Shown here one piece after another: positions 32,872 to 42,424 of a stretch of DNA of 61,915 nucleotides. A program made the translations under genes and the position numbers. Source of the stretch: Streptomyces guryensis (GTDB lineage Bacteria; Actinomycetota; Actinomycetes; Streptomycetales; Streptomycetaceae); assembly GCF_021261325.1 (NCBI RefSeq), contig NZ_JAJSBI010000042.1:1-61915 (forward strand). Direction: 5' to 3'. The notes beneath the pieces were generated by a model. The model was not told the origin of the DNA, did not search any database, and worked only from the letters and a program-made list of their open reading frames with translations. Each line of letters begins with the position of its first letter. Positions within the stretch are counted from its first letter, which is position 1.

Positions 32872-34527
32872 ATGAGTGTGGACACCAGAACACCCCGCAC
32901 ACCCACGGGGGACGGCCCGTCGGGATTCGATGACGCTCCCGCGCTGAGCATGGTGAAGGTGCCGAGCGATCCCGCGCAGGTCATCGTCAATCATGCGAGC
33001 TTCCGTGTGCAGCTCGGCGCCTCGGCCCGCACCCGATCGCCGCGGATCGCACGGCACTTGACCGCCTCCCAGGACGCCGCCCGCACGCCCGTCGCCGGTA
33101 CCGCCGCGGGCAGAGCGGGCGCGGGCGCCCGCCGCCGGCCCGTCGTCTGGAGTGGCAGGTCGGCCCCCGACGACACCGGCGCGCACCGTCTGCTCCAGGC
33201 CGTCCGCGGCGGCAGCGTCCGGCACGGTGACGACCCGTCCGTCGACGCGGGAGCCACCCAGGTCATCCCGCGCGTGGAGGTCGGCGGCTACGACGAGGCC
33301 TACGACGAGCTGGAACAGACCGTCGAGACCCCGATCGTCGGCGCCCAGCGCGGCCGCCCCGTCGACGACGTCGTCGGCACCCGCTTCCTCCCCAACATGC
33401 GCACCCCCGGCAGCGCATACGACGAGGAACACGCCTACGGCGCCCAGGAGTTCGAGGACTTCGACGAGACGGACGAGTTCGACGACTCCGGCGAGTTCGA
33501 CGAGTTCGACGAGGCGGACGACAGCGACCGGCCCGCCAAGCGCCACGGCGTCGACCCGGCCCGGCACGCCTACTACCCGGGCCGCCGCATGAACCTCGGC
33601 GTCGTCCTGCTCCCCCTGCGCATCTTCCTCGGCTTCATCTCCATCTACGCCGGCATGGGCAAGCTCTGCGACCCCGTCTACTTCGACGGCGGCAAACGCG
33701 GCTCCATGGTCAAGTGGCTCAACACCCTGCACCCCTGGGAAGTCGCCGAGCCGCTGCGCCAGTTCGCCCTCCAGCACCCTGTCGGCTCCGGCCTCGTCAT
33801 CGCCTTCGCACAGGTCGTCGTGGGCGTCCTGACGGTCCTGGGCTGCTGGCAGCGCGTGGCCGCCGTCTTCGGCGCCCTGCTCTCCGCCGCGCTGATCGTC
33901 ACGGTCAGCTGGAAGACCGTTCCCGCCTACGACGCCCCCGACATCATCTACCTCGCCGCCTGGTCCCCGCTGATCATCGCCGGCGCCCCGGTCTACTCCA
34001 TCGACGGCCGCCTCGCCGGCAGCGCCTGGCGGCGCCTGGGCCCCTGCTCCGACATCTGGGACCTGCGCGCCTACGTCCTGCGCCGCGGCGCCCTCATCAC
34101 GGCGATCGTGACCGGTCTCACCCTGCTCGTCGGCTCGCTGCTCGGCGGCGCAGTACGCGACGCCGACCGCGTGATCGTCCCCGGGCCCGGCGAGGCCCCG
34201 CGCAACGAACTGCCGGGATCCCCGCTCCCGCAGGAGCCGCACAAGCGGAACAGCCAGTCGCCCTCGGCGTCGAACGCCCCCACCCATGGCGCCACCGCCG
34301 GTTCCACGCCTTCCGGCGCGGCGACCACGCCGGGCGCCACCGCGACCGGCGGCACGCCCAGCCACACCCAGGGCACCGCGGGCCACACCCCGCACCAGCA
34401 GTCCTCGCCGTCCGGCGGCGCCCCCAGCACCAGCTCCGGCCCCACCTCCGGCGGCGGAGACGGCGGCACCGGCTCCTCAGGCTCGTCCTCCGGCGACCAG
34501 GGCCTGGTGGGCGGCCTGCTGGGCTGA
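32872..34527 (+). CDS. DoxX-family membrane protein with long acidic N-terminus
   Basis: A 551-residue protein. The first 240 residues are predicted cytoplasmic and include a dense acidic Phe-Asp-Glu stretch at about 190-220. A DoxX-like four-helix domain follows (from about 241, beginning MNLGVVLLPLRIFLGFISIY), then a further helix near 410 and a 120-residue Ser/Thr/Pro/Gly-rich tail. DoxX proteins are linked to redox or thiol stress. No enzymatic motif is visible. Confidence 0.82.
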   Translation: MSVDTRTPRTPTGDGPSGFDDAPALSMVKVPSDPAQVIVNHASFRVQLGASARTRSPRIARHLTASQDAARTPVAGTAAGRAGAGARRRPVVWSGRSAPDDTGAHRLLQAVRGGSVRHGDDPSVDAGATQVIPRVEVGGYDEAYDELEQTVETPIVGAQRGRPVDDVVGTRFLPNMRTPGSAYDEEHAYGAQEFEDFDETDEFDDSGEFDEFDEADDSDRPAKRHGVDPARHAYYPGRRMNLGVVLLPLRIFLGFISIYAGMGKLCDPVYFDGGKRGSMVKWLNTLHPWEVAEPLRQFALQHPVGSGLVIAFAQVVVGVLTVLGCWQRVAAVFGALLSAALIVTVSWKTVPAYDAPDIIYLAAWSPLIIAGAPVYSIDGRLAGSAWRRLGPCSDIWDLRAYVLRRGALITAIVTGLTLLVGSLLGGAVRDADRVIVPGPGEAPRNELPGSPLPQEPHKRNSQSPSASNAPTHGATAGSTPSGAATTPGATATGGTPSHTQGTAGHTPHQQSSPSGGAPSTSSGPTSGGGDGGTGSSGSSSGDQGLVGGLLG

Positions 34528-34559
34528 CCGAACCGGTGGGCACCGGGTCCATACAAAGG

Positions 34560-34585
34560 GGCCCCGCACGAAAACGTGCGGGGCC
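34560..34585. terminator. Terminator after the DoxX gene
   Basis: GGCCCCGCACG and CGTGCGGGGCC flank an AAAA loop and are followed by TCTTT. Confidence 0.85.
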
Positions 34586-34613
34586 TCTTTGGCGTACGGG
34601 ACCGGAGCGGCCT

Positions 34614-34674
34614 TTATAAGGGGCGCGGGGAACGCCGCGACGAGCCCCCACTCACCCGCGGACGCAAAACAACC
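34614..34674. repeat. Streptomyces-type intergenic repeat
   Basis: The segment TTATAAGGGGCGCGGGGAAC and the following C-rich part match, from memory, a common intergenic sequence in Streptomyces genomes. Only one copy is in this window. Confidence 0.45.
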
Positions 34675-34689
34675 TTCGGGGCCGGGCCC

Positions 34690-35421
34690 TCACCGCCCCA
34701 GAGCGGCCAGCTCCTTCGCCGCCTCGGTCAGATCCTTCGCCGTGTCGATGGCGCGCCAGTACGCCCCCTGCGGGATCGTGAACCCGGCCAGCCGCCGCTC
34801 ACGGGCCAGATGAGGGAACGTCGTACGCTCGTGATCGCCGCGTTCCGGCAGCAGTCCGGCGAACTCGGACGAGAAGACGTAGACACCCGCGTTGATCTCG
34901 AACGTCGACGGCGGCGCCTCGATGAAGTCCGTGATGTGCCCGAAGCCGTCCGTCTTCACCGCGCCCCAGGGGATGCGGGGGCGGGCCAGGGCCAGCGTCG
35001 CGACCGCGTCGCGCTCCGTGTGGAAGTCCGCCATGTCGCGCAGCGAGAAGCGGGTCCAGATGTCGCCGTTGGTGGCGTACCAGGGCCGGTCCGGGTGCGG
35101 GAGGTGGGCGGCGGCGTACTTCAGTCCGCCACCGCGCCCGAGCGGCTCCGTCTCGACGACCGTCGTCACCCGCACCGGCAGGTCGGCCGTCTTCAGCCAG
35201 TCCTGCAGCACCTCGGCGAGATGGCCGCAGCTGATCACCACGTCCGTCACGCCCTCCTCGGCCAGCCAGACAAGCTGATGGCCGATGATCGGAGTCCCCG
35301 TACCGGGGATCTCGACCATCGGCTTGGGCCGGTCGTCGGTGTAGGGACGCAGCCGGGAGCCCTGGCCACCGGCCAGGATGACGGCTTGAACGGGGCGGGA
35401 CGCGGCGTTCGGATCGCTCAT
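34690..35421 (-). CDS. Sugar-phosphate nucleotidyltransferase family protein
   Basis: A 243-residue GT-A fold nucleotidyltransferase of the GlmU/RmlA/HddC kind. The nucleotide loop is LAGGQGSRLRPYT with DRPKPM, the metal-binding aspartate is in YATNGDIW, and the sugar pocket is GRGGGLKYA and EINAGVYVF. The precise sugar is unknown. It converges on doxX and is followed on the same strand by nothing within 100 nt. Confidence 0.88.
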   Translation of the reverse strand: MSDPNAASRPVQAVILAGGQGSRLRPYTDDRPKPMVEIPGTGTPIIGHQLVWLAEEGVTDVVISCGHLAEVLQDWLKTADLPVRVTTVVETEPLGRGGGLKYAAAHLPHPDRPWYATNGDIWTRFSLRDMADFHTERDAVATLALARPRIPWGAVKTDGFGHITDFIEAPPSTFEINAGVYVFSSEFAGLLPERGDHERTTFPHLARERRLAGFTIPQGAYWRAIDTAKDLTEAAKELAALGR

Positions 35422-35539
35422 GCCCGAACTGTACGGCGCGTCCCACCCGGGTCCGGAGTCGGCAACCGTTCCTTAATCAGCCGTTACCCTCCTCCGAACT
35501 GTCCGTGGTGTCCGCGCCGGAGGAGGGACGGGTCCGGGG

Positions 35540-35995
35540 TCAGGTGAGCGCGCCCGCGACGCCCGAGGCGAAGGACGTGTCGCAGACCGGGCGGGCATAG
35601 GACTGGGCGCGCGTGGGGCCGTACATGCGGACCGCGGCGCGGCCCAGGGACCGGGCGATGGACACGCAGTGCTTGGCGAGCGACGGGCGCTCGTTCACGG
35701 CCTGCTGGAGGTGGGTGAGGACCGTGCCCGGGTCCTCCTGCTGGAGCTCGCCCAGGAGCTTGTCGCGCAGCACGTCCTGCGGGGCGCGGTGGGCGGCCCT
35801 GGCGTCCGAGGTGATGTCGGACGCGTCCGAGGCGGTGAGGACCGAGTTCGAGGGGTTTCCCGTCCAGTTGACTCGGGTGACCGCGAGGGTCCCGGAAAGC
35901 ACCAGGACGACCGGCAGGACAAGGGCGAGCGTGCGGCCGATCCGGCGGGCGGGGCCCCGGCCGCTTCGCGTCTGTTGGTTAGTGGAGTGCTTCAC
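35540..35995 (-). CDS. Hypothetical exported or membrane-anchored protein
   Basis: A 151-residue protein with a basic N-terminus and one hydrophobic segment (about 20-42, LALVLPVVLVLSGTLAV). The outer part is helical, with two cysteines (KHCVSIARS and PVCDTSF) that may form a disulphide. No family is recognised. Confidence 0.68.
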   Translation of the reverse strand: MKHSTNQQTRSGRGPARRIGRTLALVLPVVLVLSGTLAVTRVNWTGNPSNSVLTASDASDITSDARAAHRAPQDVLRDKLLGELQQEDPGTVLTHLQQAVNERPSLAKHCVSIARSLGRAAVRMYGPTRAQSYARPVCDTSFASGVAGALT

Positions 35996-36135
35996 GCGAG
36001 TGAGAGTAGCGCCAGGTGATGATTTGGCGACATTTAGTAATCAGTTCGGGTGACGAAGGGCCGTCTCGAACCGGGTGCGAAGTTGACGCACGCTGCTCGA
36101 AATGACCGGTGTGCCGGGGTAAATGTCGACAACGA

Positions 36136-36167
36136 GAAAGGCCCCGCAGGGGTCTGCGGGGCCTTTC
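36136..36167. terminator. Terminator downstream of msiK
   Basis: A 14-bp perfect stem GAAAGGCCCCGCAG / CTGCGGGGCCTTTC with a 4-nt loop. On the minus strand the stem ends in TTTC, consistent with termination of msiK. Confidence 0.85.
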
Positions 36168-36231
36168 TTCGTCAACCTGGGTGAATTACCCGGGATGGGC
36201 GTTTCGGGAGTTGCCGGTCGGCCGAGTGGCC

Positions 36232-37368
<1,137 letters not shown>

Positions 37369-37584
37369 GGTGATGGGCCCCCTTCTACCGGCAGGAACGT
37401 GCCGGACGATCCGTTGTAGGAAGGTGGTGGTGTAGTCCACGAGGGTGAACTGGCTCAGGACGCTACCTGGCGTTCGCCTGATCTGTCAGTACCCCAGGGG
37501 CTGTGAACTTCGCGGAAATTTTCGACAGGGGGCGGCCGGGACCTGGGTACACTGCACGGGCACGCACGCGAAGCTCGTGTGCAG

Positions 37585-37658
37585 GCCTCCTTAGCTCAGC
37601 TGGTCAGAGCGCCGCTCTTGTAAAGCGAAGGTCGTCGGTTCGAATCCGACAGGGGGCT
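37585..37658 (+). tRNA. tRNA-Thr (anticodon TGT)
   Basis: A full cloverleaf can be folded: acceptor GCCTCCT with AGGGGGC, D stem GCTC/GAGC, anticodon loop CTTGTAA with TGT at 37619-37621, and T arm GTCGG-TTCGAAT-CCGAC. The CCA end is not encoded. Core genes lie to its left and accessory genes to its right, as expected of a tRNA used as an insertion site, but no duplicated 3' end was found. Confidence 0.95.
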
Positions 37659-37664
37659 CGCTGA

Positions 37665-37696
37665 ACAGGGGCGGTCCCGCGCGGGGCCGCCCCTGT
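37665..37696. terminator. Terminator after tRNA-Thr
   Basis: ACAGGGGCGG (37665-37674) pairs with CCGCCCCTGT (37687-37696). It lies between the tRNA and the convergent condensation-domain gene. Confidence 0.75.
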
Positions 37697-37704
37697 CCGT
37701 GCGT

Positions 37705-39129
37705 TCACCCGGCAAGCTCGTGCGGTGCGAGTTCGCTGGCGCGCTGCTCGCCGGCCACGGTGAGGATGACGTCCCGCAGCCGCTCGACGTACAGCCGCAT
37801 GTTCTTGTACGCGATGTCGGTGTCCGGGTAGCGGCAGGTGAACCACAGGCCCTCGTGGAGCCGGTTCAGCCAGATGCACACCTGGTCGCCGTAGGACACC
37901 CGCACCAGTCCGTAGGCCGCCAGCTCGTCCCAGCGCTCGGCCCCGGGGATGCCTCGTGCGTCGACGAACGAGACGATCGAGTACAGGTCGGGCGAGGTCG
38001 GACGGAAGTCCTCGCCGAGCAGGCGCAGCACGCGGGCGAGGGGCATGCGGGCCAGCGACCTGTTGGCCTGCAGTTCGGCGCGCACGGCGGTCAGGGCGGT
38101 GGGGAAGTCGGGTGCCTGGTCGTATGCGACCTCGATCGGGGCGCCGCCGACGTACCAGCCCACGGAGTTGGACCACTTGGACTTCACCCGGGTGTGGAAC
38201 GGAACGACCGCGCGGTAGACGGGCTGTCCGCCGATCTCGTGCACGATGAGGCTGGTCGCGGCCAGGATGCCGACGAGGCTGCCGCCGAAGGGCCGGCAGT
38301 ACGACTCGAACGCCGCGGCGGCGTCCGCGTCGACGAGCATCTCGCGCATCAGCTTCTGCCTGGGCAGGTCGCCGCCGGGCTCCAGCCCCAGATCGACGGG
38401 GAAGTTGGGCAGCTTTCCGCTGCACCGCCGGATGAAGTCCCGCCAGCGGCCGACGATGGCGTGGGTGCCGTCGATCCGGTCCGCGTCCGCGCGCTCGATC
38501 TCGCAGAAGTCGACGTAGCTGCCGACCGGTGACTCCTCGACGGGGCGCCCCTCGGCCGCCGCCGTGTAGAGCTCGTTGATCTCGGCGGGCATGCGCTGGA
38601 TGGAGTAGGAGTCGACATTGCTGTGGTCGAACGCGATGTACAGGCTCGTGCTGTCGTCCCTGAGGACCGCAGCGTAGAGGAAGTTGGGCCAGCTCAGCGC
38701 GCTCGCGGAGGTGTCGAAGCGGTCCTGGAGGTGCTGGACGAGCCGCGTCGCGTCGGTGAAGTCGCCGATGTCCTCGCGCTGGAGGGACACGTCCTCGGTG
38801 TCGAGCGTGAAACGGCGCATCTCGTCGCCGTCCCAGCGGAATCCGCTGCGCAGCGTCTCGTGCCGGAGCGTCCAGCTGCGCAGTGCGTCCTGCAGCGCGT
38901 CCAGGTCGGCCCTGCCCGGGATGTCGAACGCCGCACCGACCCAGGTCGGCACGAACAGGCCGTCCTCGTGCACCGATCGGGCGGTCCTGATGTGCGACTC
39001 CTGGACGTACGCCGGCGGTCGGGGGTCATCCGGAAGGCCCGCCGCCAACGTGACGGTCGCCGGACTGAGCGCCCACTCGACGAGCCGTCCGGGCCGGACT
39101 TCGCAACGCTGGATGTCGGTGATTCGCAC
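37705..39129 (-). CDS. Stand-alone condensation-domain (acyltransferase-like) protein
   Basis: A 474-residue member of the condensation/PapA superfamily. The catalytic HHxxxD is replaced by DHSNVD, keeping the second His and the Asp. The DFGWG-type structural motif is represented by NSVGWYVGG. No carrier or adenylation domain is nearby, so it may acylate or condense a soluble or carrier-bound substrate encoded elsewhere. GTG 39129 is chosen because AGGAG lies just upstream and the following residues begin the fold. It is the first gene of the accessory block after tRNA-Thr. Confidence 0.8.
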   Translation of the reverse strand: MRITDIQRCEVRPGRLVEWALSPATVTLAAGLPDDPRPPAYVQESHIRTARSVHEDGLFVPTWVGAAFDIPGRADLDALQDALRSWTLRHETLRSGFRWDGDEMRRFTLDTEDVSLQREDIGDFTDATRLVQHLQDRFDTSASALSWPNFLYAAVLRDDSTSLYIAFDHSNVDSYSIQRMPAEINELYTAAAEGRPVEESPVGSYVDFCEIERADADRIDGTHAIVGRWRDFIRRCSGKLPNFPVDLGLEPGGDLPRQKLMREMLVDADAAAAFESYCRPFGGSLVGILAATSLIVHEIGGQPVYRAVVPFHTRVKSKWSNSVGWYVGGAPIEVAYDQAPDFPTALTAVRAELQANRSLARMPLARVLRLLGEDFRPTSPDLYSIVSFVDARGIPGAERWDELAAYGLVRVSYGDQVCIWLNRLHEGLWFTCRYPDTDIAYKNMRLYVERLRDVILTVAGEQRASELAPHELAG

Positions 39130-39550
39130 GGGCGTCTCCTGTCGCAGTTGGAGCCCGAATCGGGCGGACCCGATCAAGGGAATGCCGCGACCGCGAAAGG
39201 AGATACCCGGAACATGGGGTGTTCCCACTTTTGAGTGGATTGAGTGATCGGCGGATGTGCGCCAATCGGTCTGCGGGACACCGGTATTCGCCGGTCCGGG
39301 CATTTCAACATACGAACAAGTCGCGTTCGAGGAACCGGAGTTCATCCGGTACCGGGGCGAGCTGCCCCAATTCTCGTACGTGGAGAATACGCCCTGCTTC
39401 GAACGGACTTTGCGCAAGCCGGAGTTACCGCGCGTCGAGTGGACACGGGATATCCGGCAGTGTGGAATGCCTAGTTGTTACTGCTAGTGTTCATCCAGTC
39501 ACAGTAGGCAATCTGCCTCGACATCACGGCAATGAAGGACCGAGGGTTTC
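39130..39550. other. Intergenic region between divergent genes, no gene accepted
   Basis: This A/T-richer 421-bp stretch should hold the promoters for the condensation-domain gene and for the first small secreted-protein gene. Short ORFs present in it lack coding character. Confidence 0.55.
39534..39550 (+). promoter_or_regulatory. Conserved 17-nt leader, copy 1
   Basis: GAAGGACCGAGGGTTTC directly abuts the ATG. Near-identical sequences precede the ATGs at 43333 (minus) and 43751. The A/G-rich part can act as a ribosome-binding site, but the conservation extends beyond that. Confidence 0.65.
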
Positions 39551-39808
39551 ATGCGCAAGCTTCAACAGGCCATGATCGCAGCAGCAGTGGCGGCTGGCGG
39601 TCTCTCCGTCATCGGTGCCGGCGCCGGCACCGCCTACGCCCACGGCCACGGGCACGACGCCAAGCCGAAGGTGACCGAGCACTACCGCCCGTACCAGGAG
39701 TGCAGCCCGCAGACGGTGGCTGACGGTGACCTCCCGATCGGCGTTCTCGGTCTCTCCGAGACGTTCGACACCACCTGCGGTCAGTTCAACAACGCCTTCA
39801 CTGCGTAA
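39551..39808 (+). CDS. Small secreted protein, ECSPQ family, member 1
   Basis: An 85-residue exported protein. The signal peptide (MRKLQQAMIAAAVAAGG ... TAYA) is about 30 residues, then a His-rich patch HGHGHD. The mature part RPYQECSPQTVADGDLPIGV ... ETFDTTCGQFNNAF has two cysteines and aligns with the C-terminus of the protein at 42869-43333. No chaplin domain is present, and similarity to rodlins is at most faint. It is the first of nine small exported proteins up to 44850. Confidence 0.75.
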   Translation: MRKLQQAMIAAAVAAGGLSVIGAGAGTAYAHGHGHDAKPKVTEHYRPYQECSPQTVADGDLPIGVLGLSETFDTTCGQFNNAFTA

Positions 39809-40023
39809 TCGTGCGCGACGCTTTCCGCGAGCCCCTCGGGGTCACCCCCCGCAGGGGCCCGTTCACGTGTGGCCGCCCGGAGCGCGAGGCCGCTCCCGTG
39901 GCCCGCATGCGTTCGTGATGGCTCTGGAAGTTCCTTCAGCAGGTCAGTCCTTCACTTCGTAGGCGAAACGGGCCGGCCCGTGGCGCACGCGCCCGGGTGC
40001 CCCTCACAAAGGAAACGGATCAC

Positions 40024-40380
40024 ATGCTCAGTAGGAAGAAGATCGCGGCCGTCTCGGGGCTTCTGTGCGGCCTCGCCGTGACCTGCGCCGGAGCCACCCA
40101 GGCGTATGCCGCAGCGGGCCCGGGCGCCTGCGCCGTGAGCGCGTCCGGCGACGTCACCTGTGTCCAGCGGTTCGCCGGCAAGACGTCCGACGGTGAGGAC
40201 TTCATCGTCCGCCGGGCCAACACCTGCACGCCGCAGACGCCCATGGAGCTGCCCGTCATCCCCCTGCTGAACAGTGGGAGCACGAAGATCGGGCCCGAGG
40301 TGACCTGTTCCCCCAACAATGATTCGGGCCCGCAGGACAACGACCACCCCTCGGAACTGCCTGGTGGCCTGCTGGGCTGA
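40024..40380 (+). CDS. Small secreted protein, Cys-rich pair family, member 1
   Basis: A 118-residue exported protein with a signal peptide ending at about AYA (residue 29). The mature part has four cysteines (GACAVSASGDVTCVQ, NTCTPQ, VTCSPNN) and the segment LLNSGSTKIGPEVTCS. It is a paralogue of the protein at 41330-41737, with which it shares an (M)xSRxKIA start and the LN-x-GST-xx-GP-x-V-x-CS core. ATG 40024 follows AAAGGAAAC. The function is unknown. Confidence 0.74.
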   Translation: MLSRKKIAAVSGLLCGLAVTCAGATQAYAAAGPGACAVSASGDVTCVQRFAGKTSDGEDFIVRRANTCTPQTPMELPVIPLLNSGSTKIGPEVTCSPNNDSGPQDNDHPSELPGGLLG

Positions 40381-40398
40381 GGCCCGCACCTCTCAGTC

Positions 40399-40444
40399 GG
40401 CGGATGGCCGGACCGGGGCGACCCGGTCCGGCCATCCGCCTTTT
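40399..40444 (+). terminator. Strong intrinsic terminator
   Basis: A perfect 19-bp stem (40399-40417 with 40422-40440) with loop GCGA followed by TTTT, 18 nt past the stop of the secreted-protein gene. Confidence 0.95.
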
Positions 40445-40753
40445 CCGTGCCGGTGTTTCTCTGTACGCGGCAGATGGGTGACTGCCGCCCACTGCCCGTG
40501 ACTTGGGGCCGGGGATTCGTCGTTTTACGGGAGAGCGCCGAGTGCGCCGACCGAACGGCATCATCAACTCCCCATCTCACCAATACTCCTTTCCTCTCCG
40601 AGTCCGCGGCCGAGCGGGCGGAAGGTTGCTTTGGCATAAGCCGACACGGTGCACAGAAGGGCCCAAGATCCCAAATGACTACGTTTCGTGTGTATATGCT
40701 CACATTAAGTAGTCAAGCCAGGGCTTCCCGCCCAGCTAGGAAAGGGTCTAATC
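40445..40753. other. Intergenic region upstream of the PQ-repeat gene
   Basis: It has no convincing gene. It is relatively A/T-rich towards 40690-40720 and presumably carries the promoter of the gene at 40754. Confidence 0.5.
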
Positions 40754-41206
40754 ATGCGCAAGTTTCAGCGGGCCGCGGCAGTAGTTGCTGCGGTCGCGGG
40801 GCTCTCCGCCCTCGGGGCCGGCGTCAGCAGCGCCACCGACGGCTGGGGCGGCGGGGCCACCGCGGTGGCTTCCTCGCAGGCCAACGCCGTGGCCTACGGG
40901 GGTGGCGGGGGATGGGCTCCGCACGACGCCCCGCAGGCGGCTCCGTACGGGGCCCCGCAGGCGGCTCCGCAGGCGGCTCCGTACTTCGCGCCGATGAACG
41001 TCAACTTCGCGCCGCCGGCTGCGCCGCAGGCCGCCCCGATGGCCGCACCTCAGCCCGCGCCCCAGTACATCGCCCCCCAGTACATCGCCGCGCCGCAGTA
41101 CGCGCCCCAGTACGCCGCGCCGCAGTACGCCGCGCCCCAGTACGGCGCTCCTCAGTCCGCGCCGCAGTACGCGCCGCAGTACGCCGCCCCGTACGGCTCC
41201 AACTAA
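40754..41206 (+). CDS. Secreted Pro/Gln/Tyr-rich repeat protein
   Basis: A 150-residue exported protein: a signal peptide of about 27 residues (MRKFQRAAAVVAAVAG ... SSAT), a Gly-rich linker, then about 80 residues of AP-Q repeats, first QAAPYGAPQAAP and later APQYAAPQYAPQYAAP. Regular Tyr spacing in Pro/Gln repeats suggests an extended structural or adhesive surface protein. No cysteines are present in the mature part. Its start (MRKFQ) resembles the ECSPQ-family members. Confidence 0.75.
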   Translation: MRKFQRAAAVVAAVAGLSALGAGVSSATDGWGGGATAVASSQANAVAYGGGGGWAPHDAPQAAPYGAPQAAPQAAPYFAPMNVNFAPPAAPQAAPMAAPQPAPQYIAPQYIAAPQYAPQYAAPQYAAPQYGAPQSAPQYAPQYAAPYGSN

Positions 41207-41254
41207 AGAAGCCCCCGGCGCAACGACCTGAACAGAACCCTCAACGCCAAAGGC

Positions 41255-41297
41255 AGCCCGGACGCGCGGCAAACCCATCAGGGTGCGCGTCCGGGCT
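41255..41297 (+). terminator. Hairpin after the PQ-repeat gene
   Basis: AGCCCGGACGCGC (41255-41267) and GCGCGTCCGGGCT (41285-41297) form a 13-bp stem with a 17-nt loop, just before the next gene. Confidence 0.7.
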
Positions 41298-41329
41298 GTA
41301 CCGATATCTCGACCAAAGGAACACAGCGC

Positions 41330-41737
41330 ATGTTCAGTCGGCAGAAAATCGCGACCGTCACGGGGATCATCGGAAGTATCGCCGTGATCTGCGCCGGAGC
41401 CGCGCACGCGCAGGCGGATGAAATCCCGCGTGGCTGCAAGACCAACGCCGCAGGGGAAATCATCTGCGTGCACAAGACCCAGACCGTCCACAAGGACAAG
41501 CGCGGCACGTTCGTCGTCAACCAGACGCAGAGCTGCTCGACGACGTCCCGGCCGCGCCTGGTGCTGCCCGAGGACGGCATGCTGAACAACGGGTCCACGC
41601 ACGTCGGGCCGGTGGTGAACTGCTCCAACACGGCACCGACTCCCAAGGGGTTCAAGCGCCCCCACGTCAAGGCGCTCCACATCAAGGCGCCCCACGTCAC
41701 GACACCCCACGTCACGACACCTCACTTCGATTTCTGA
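41330..41737 (+). CDS. Small secreted protein, Cys-rich pair family, member 2
   Basis: A 135-residue exported paralogue of the protein at 40024-40380. The signal peptide ends around AHA (residue 26). The mature part has four cysteines and the shared MLNNGSTHVGPVVNCS motif. It differs by a C-terminal tail of four imperfect repeats of the form (K/T)x(P/L)HV(T/K), rich in His, Lys and Thr, which could bind metal or wall polymers. Confidence 0.74.
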   Translation: MFSRQKIATVTGIIGSIAVICAGAAHAQADEIPRGCKTNAAGEIICVHKTQTVHKDKRGTFVVNQTQSCSTTSRPRLVLPEDGMLNNGSTHVGPVVNCSNTAPTPKGFKRPHVKALHIKAPHVTTPHVTTPHFDF

Positions 41738-41751
41738 GGTGCGATCGGCGA

Positions 41752-41783
41752 GTGCCGGACCGGGCTTGCTCCCGATCCGGCAT
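41752..41783 (+). terminator. Terminator after the second Cys-rich pair gene
   Basis: GTGCCGGACCGGG and CCCGATCCGGCAT pair over 13 bp with two G-T pairs and a 6-nt loop, then a T-rich run. Confidence 0.75.
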
Positions 41784-41819
41784 TTCGGCTTTCCGGCCGT
41801 ACGGCCGTATGAAAGGCCT

Positions 41820-41847
41820 GGTGCCCCGGCCGACCGGCCGGGGCACC
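41820..41847. terminator. Terminator for the minus-strand SHD gene at 41875
   Basis: A perfect 12-bp stem GGTGCCCCGGCC / GGCCGGGGCACC with a 4-nt loop, 28 nt past the stop on the minus strand. Confidence 0.8.
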
Positions 41848-41874
41848 AAGGGCGGTTCTGATTGACTGACCTAC

Positions 41875-42180
41875 CTACTTGCCGACGTTGTTGTTGCAGC
41901 CCATGTCCGAGCCGAGGTGGGTGTCCTGGGAGCCCGGGTTGCCCTCGCCGTTCAGCAGGTTGCCCGCGACGCCGTTGAGGATGCCGACCTGGCCGAGGAC
42001 GTCGACGTTCGCGTCGTGCGAACGACAGGTGGTGCTCTGCAGGATGTTGACGCCACCGCCGCGATGGCCGCCTTCACCCGAGCCGAAACCGCCCTGATCG
42101 GCGTGGGCGGCGCCGGCGCTCAGGAACCCGACGCTGCTGAGGGCAGCGACCAGGACGGCAGCCTTGCGAAGCTTGTGCAT
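41875..42180 (-). CDS. Small secreted protein, SHD-NVDV family, member 1
   Basis: A 101-residue exported protein with signal peptide MHKLRKAAVLVAALSSVGF...AHA and a Gly-rich linker. The conserved 50-residue core is C-R-SHD-A-NVDVLGQVGILNG, then NLLNGEGNPGSQD, and HLGSDMGCN with the second Cys. Members 2 (42425-42718) and 3 (44572-44850) share this core. The alternating hydrophobic pattern flanked by two cysteines recalls amyloid-type surface proteins, but it is not the chaplin signature. ATG 42180 is preceded by a 17-bp palindrome. Confidence 0.77.
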   Translation of the reverse strand: MHKLRKAAVLVAALSSVGFLSAGAAHADQGGFGSGEGGHRGGGVNILQSTTCRSHDANVDVLGQVGILNGVAGNLLNGEGNPGSQDTHLGSDMGCNNNVGK

Positions 42181-42207
42181 GACATCTCCGGTGGAGTGAA
42201 GTGGATG

Positions 42208-42224
42208 CGATCCGTCACGGATCG
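42208..42224. promoter_or_regulatory. 17-bp palindrome upstream of SHD member 1
   Basis: CGATCCGT-C-ACGGATCG is a perfect palindrome centred 36 nt before the ATG at 42180. Equivalent sites precede the two paralogous genes at nearly the same distance. Confidence 0.75.
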
Positions 42225-42350
42225 ACTTCGTGCAGTTACGGAGGCTAATAAGAAATACCCGTAAAAGACTGTGCGGCACGCCGAATTCAGGGGAATCCTC
42301 ACTGCCCTGGTCGACGCCCGGAAATACCCCACCGTGACAAAAAAGGCGGC

Positions 42351-42381
42351 CCCGGCACCGAGTCTGGAGCTCGGTGCCGGG
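42351..42381. terminator. Terminator for SHD member 2
   Basis: CCCGGCACCGAG and CTCGGTGCCGGG form a 12-bp stem with a 7-nt loop. On the minus strand it is followed by a run of T (A-tract at 42337-42344), a textbook intrinsic terminator. Confidence 0.9.
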
Positions 42382-42424
42382 ACCTGCTTCCCGCTCTTCG
42401 GCCGTCTAAGTGGCCGTCATTCGG

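Noticed and set aside
37585..37658. tRNA-Thr as the attachment site of an integrative element
   Set aside because: No second copy of the tRNA 3' end and no integrase were found in the window.
37604..38425. Minus-strand ORF overlapping tRNA-Thr
   Set aside because: It is a shadow of the condensation-domain gene in another frame and crosses the tRNA.
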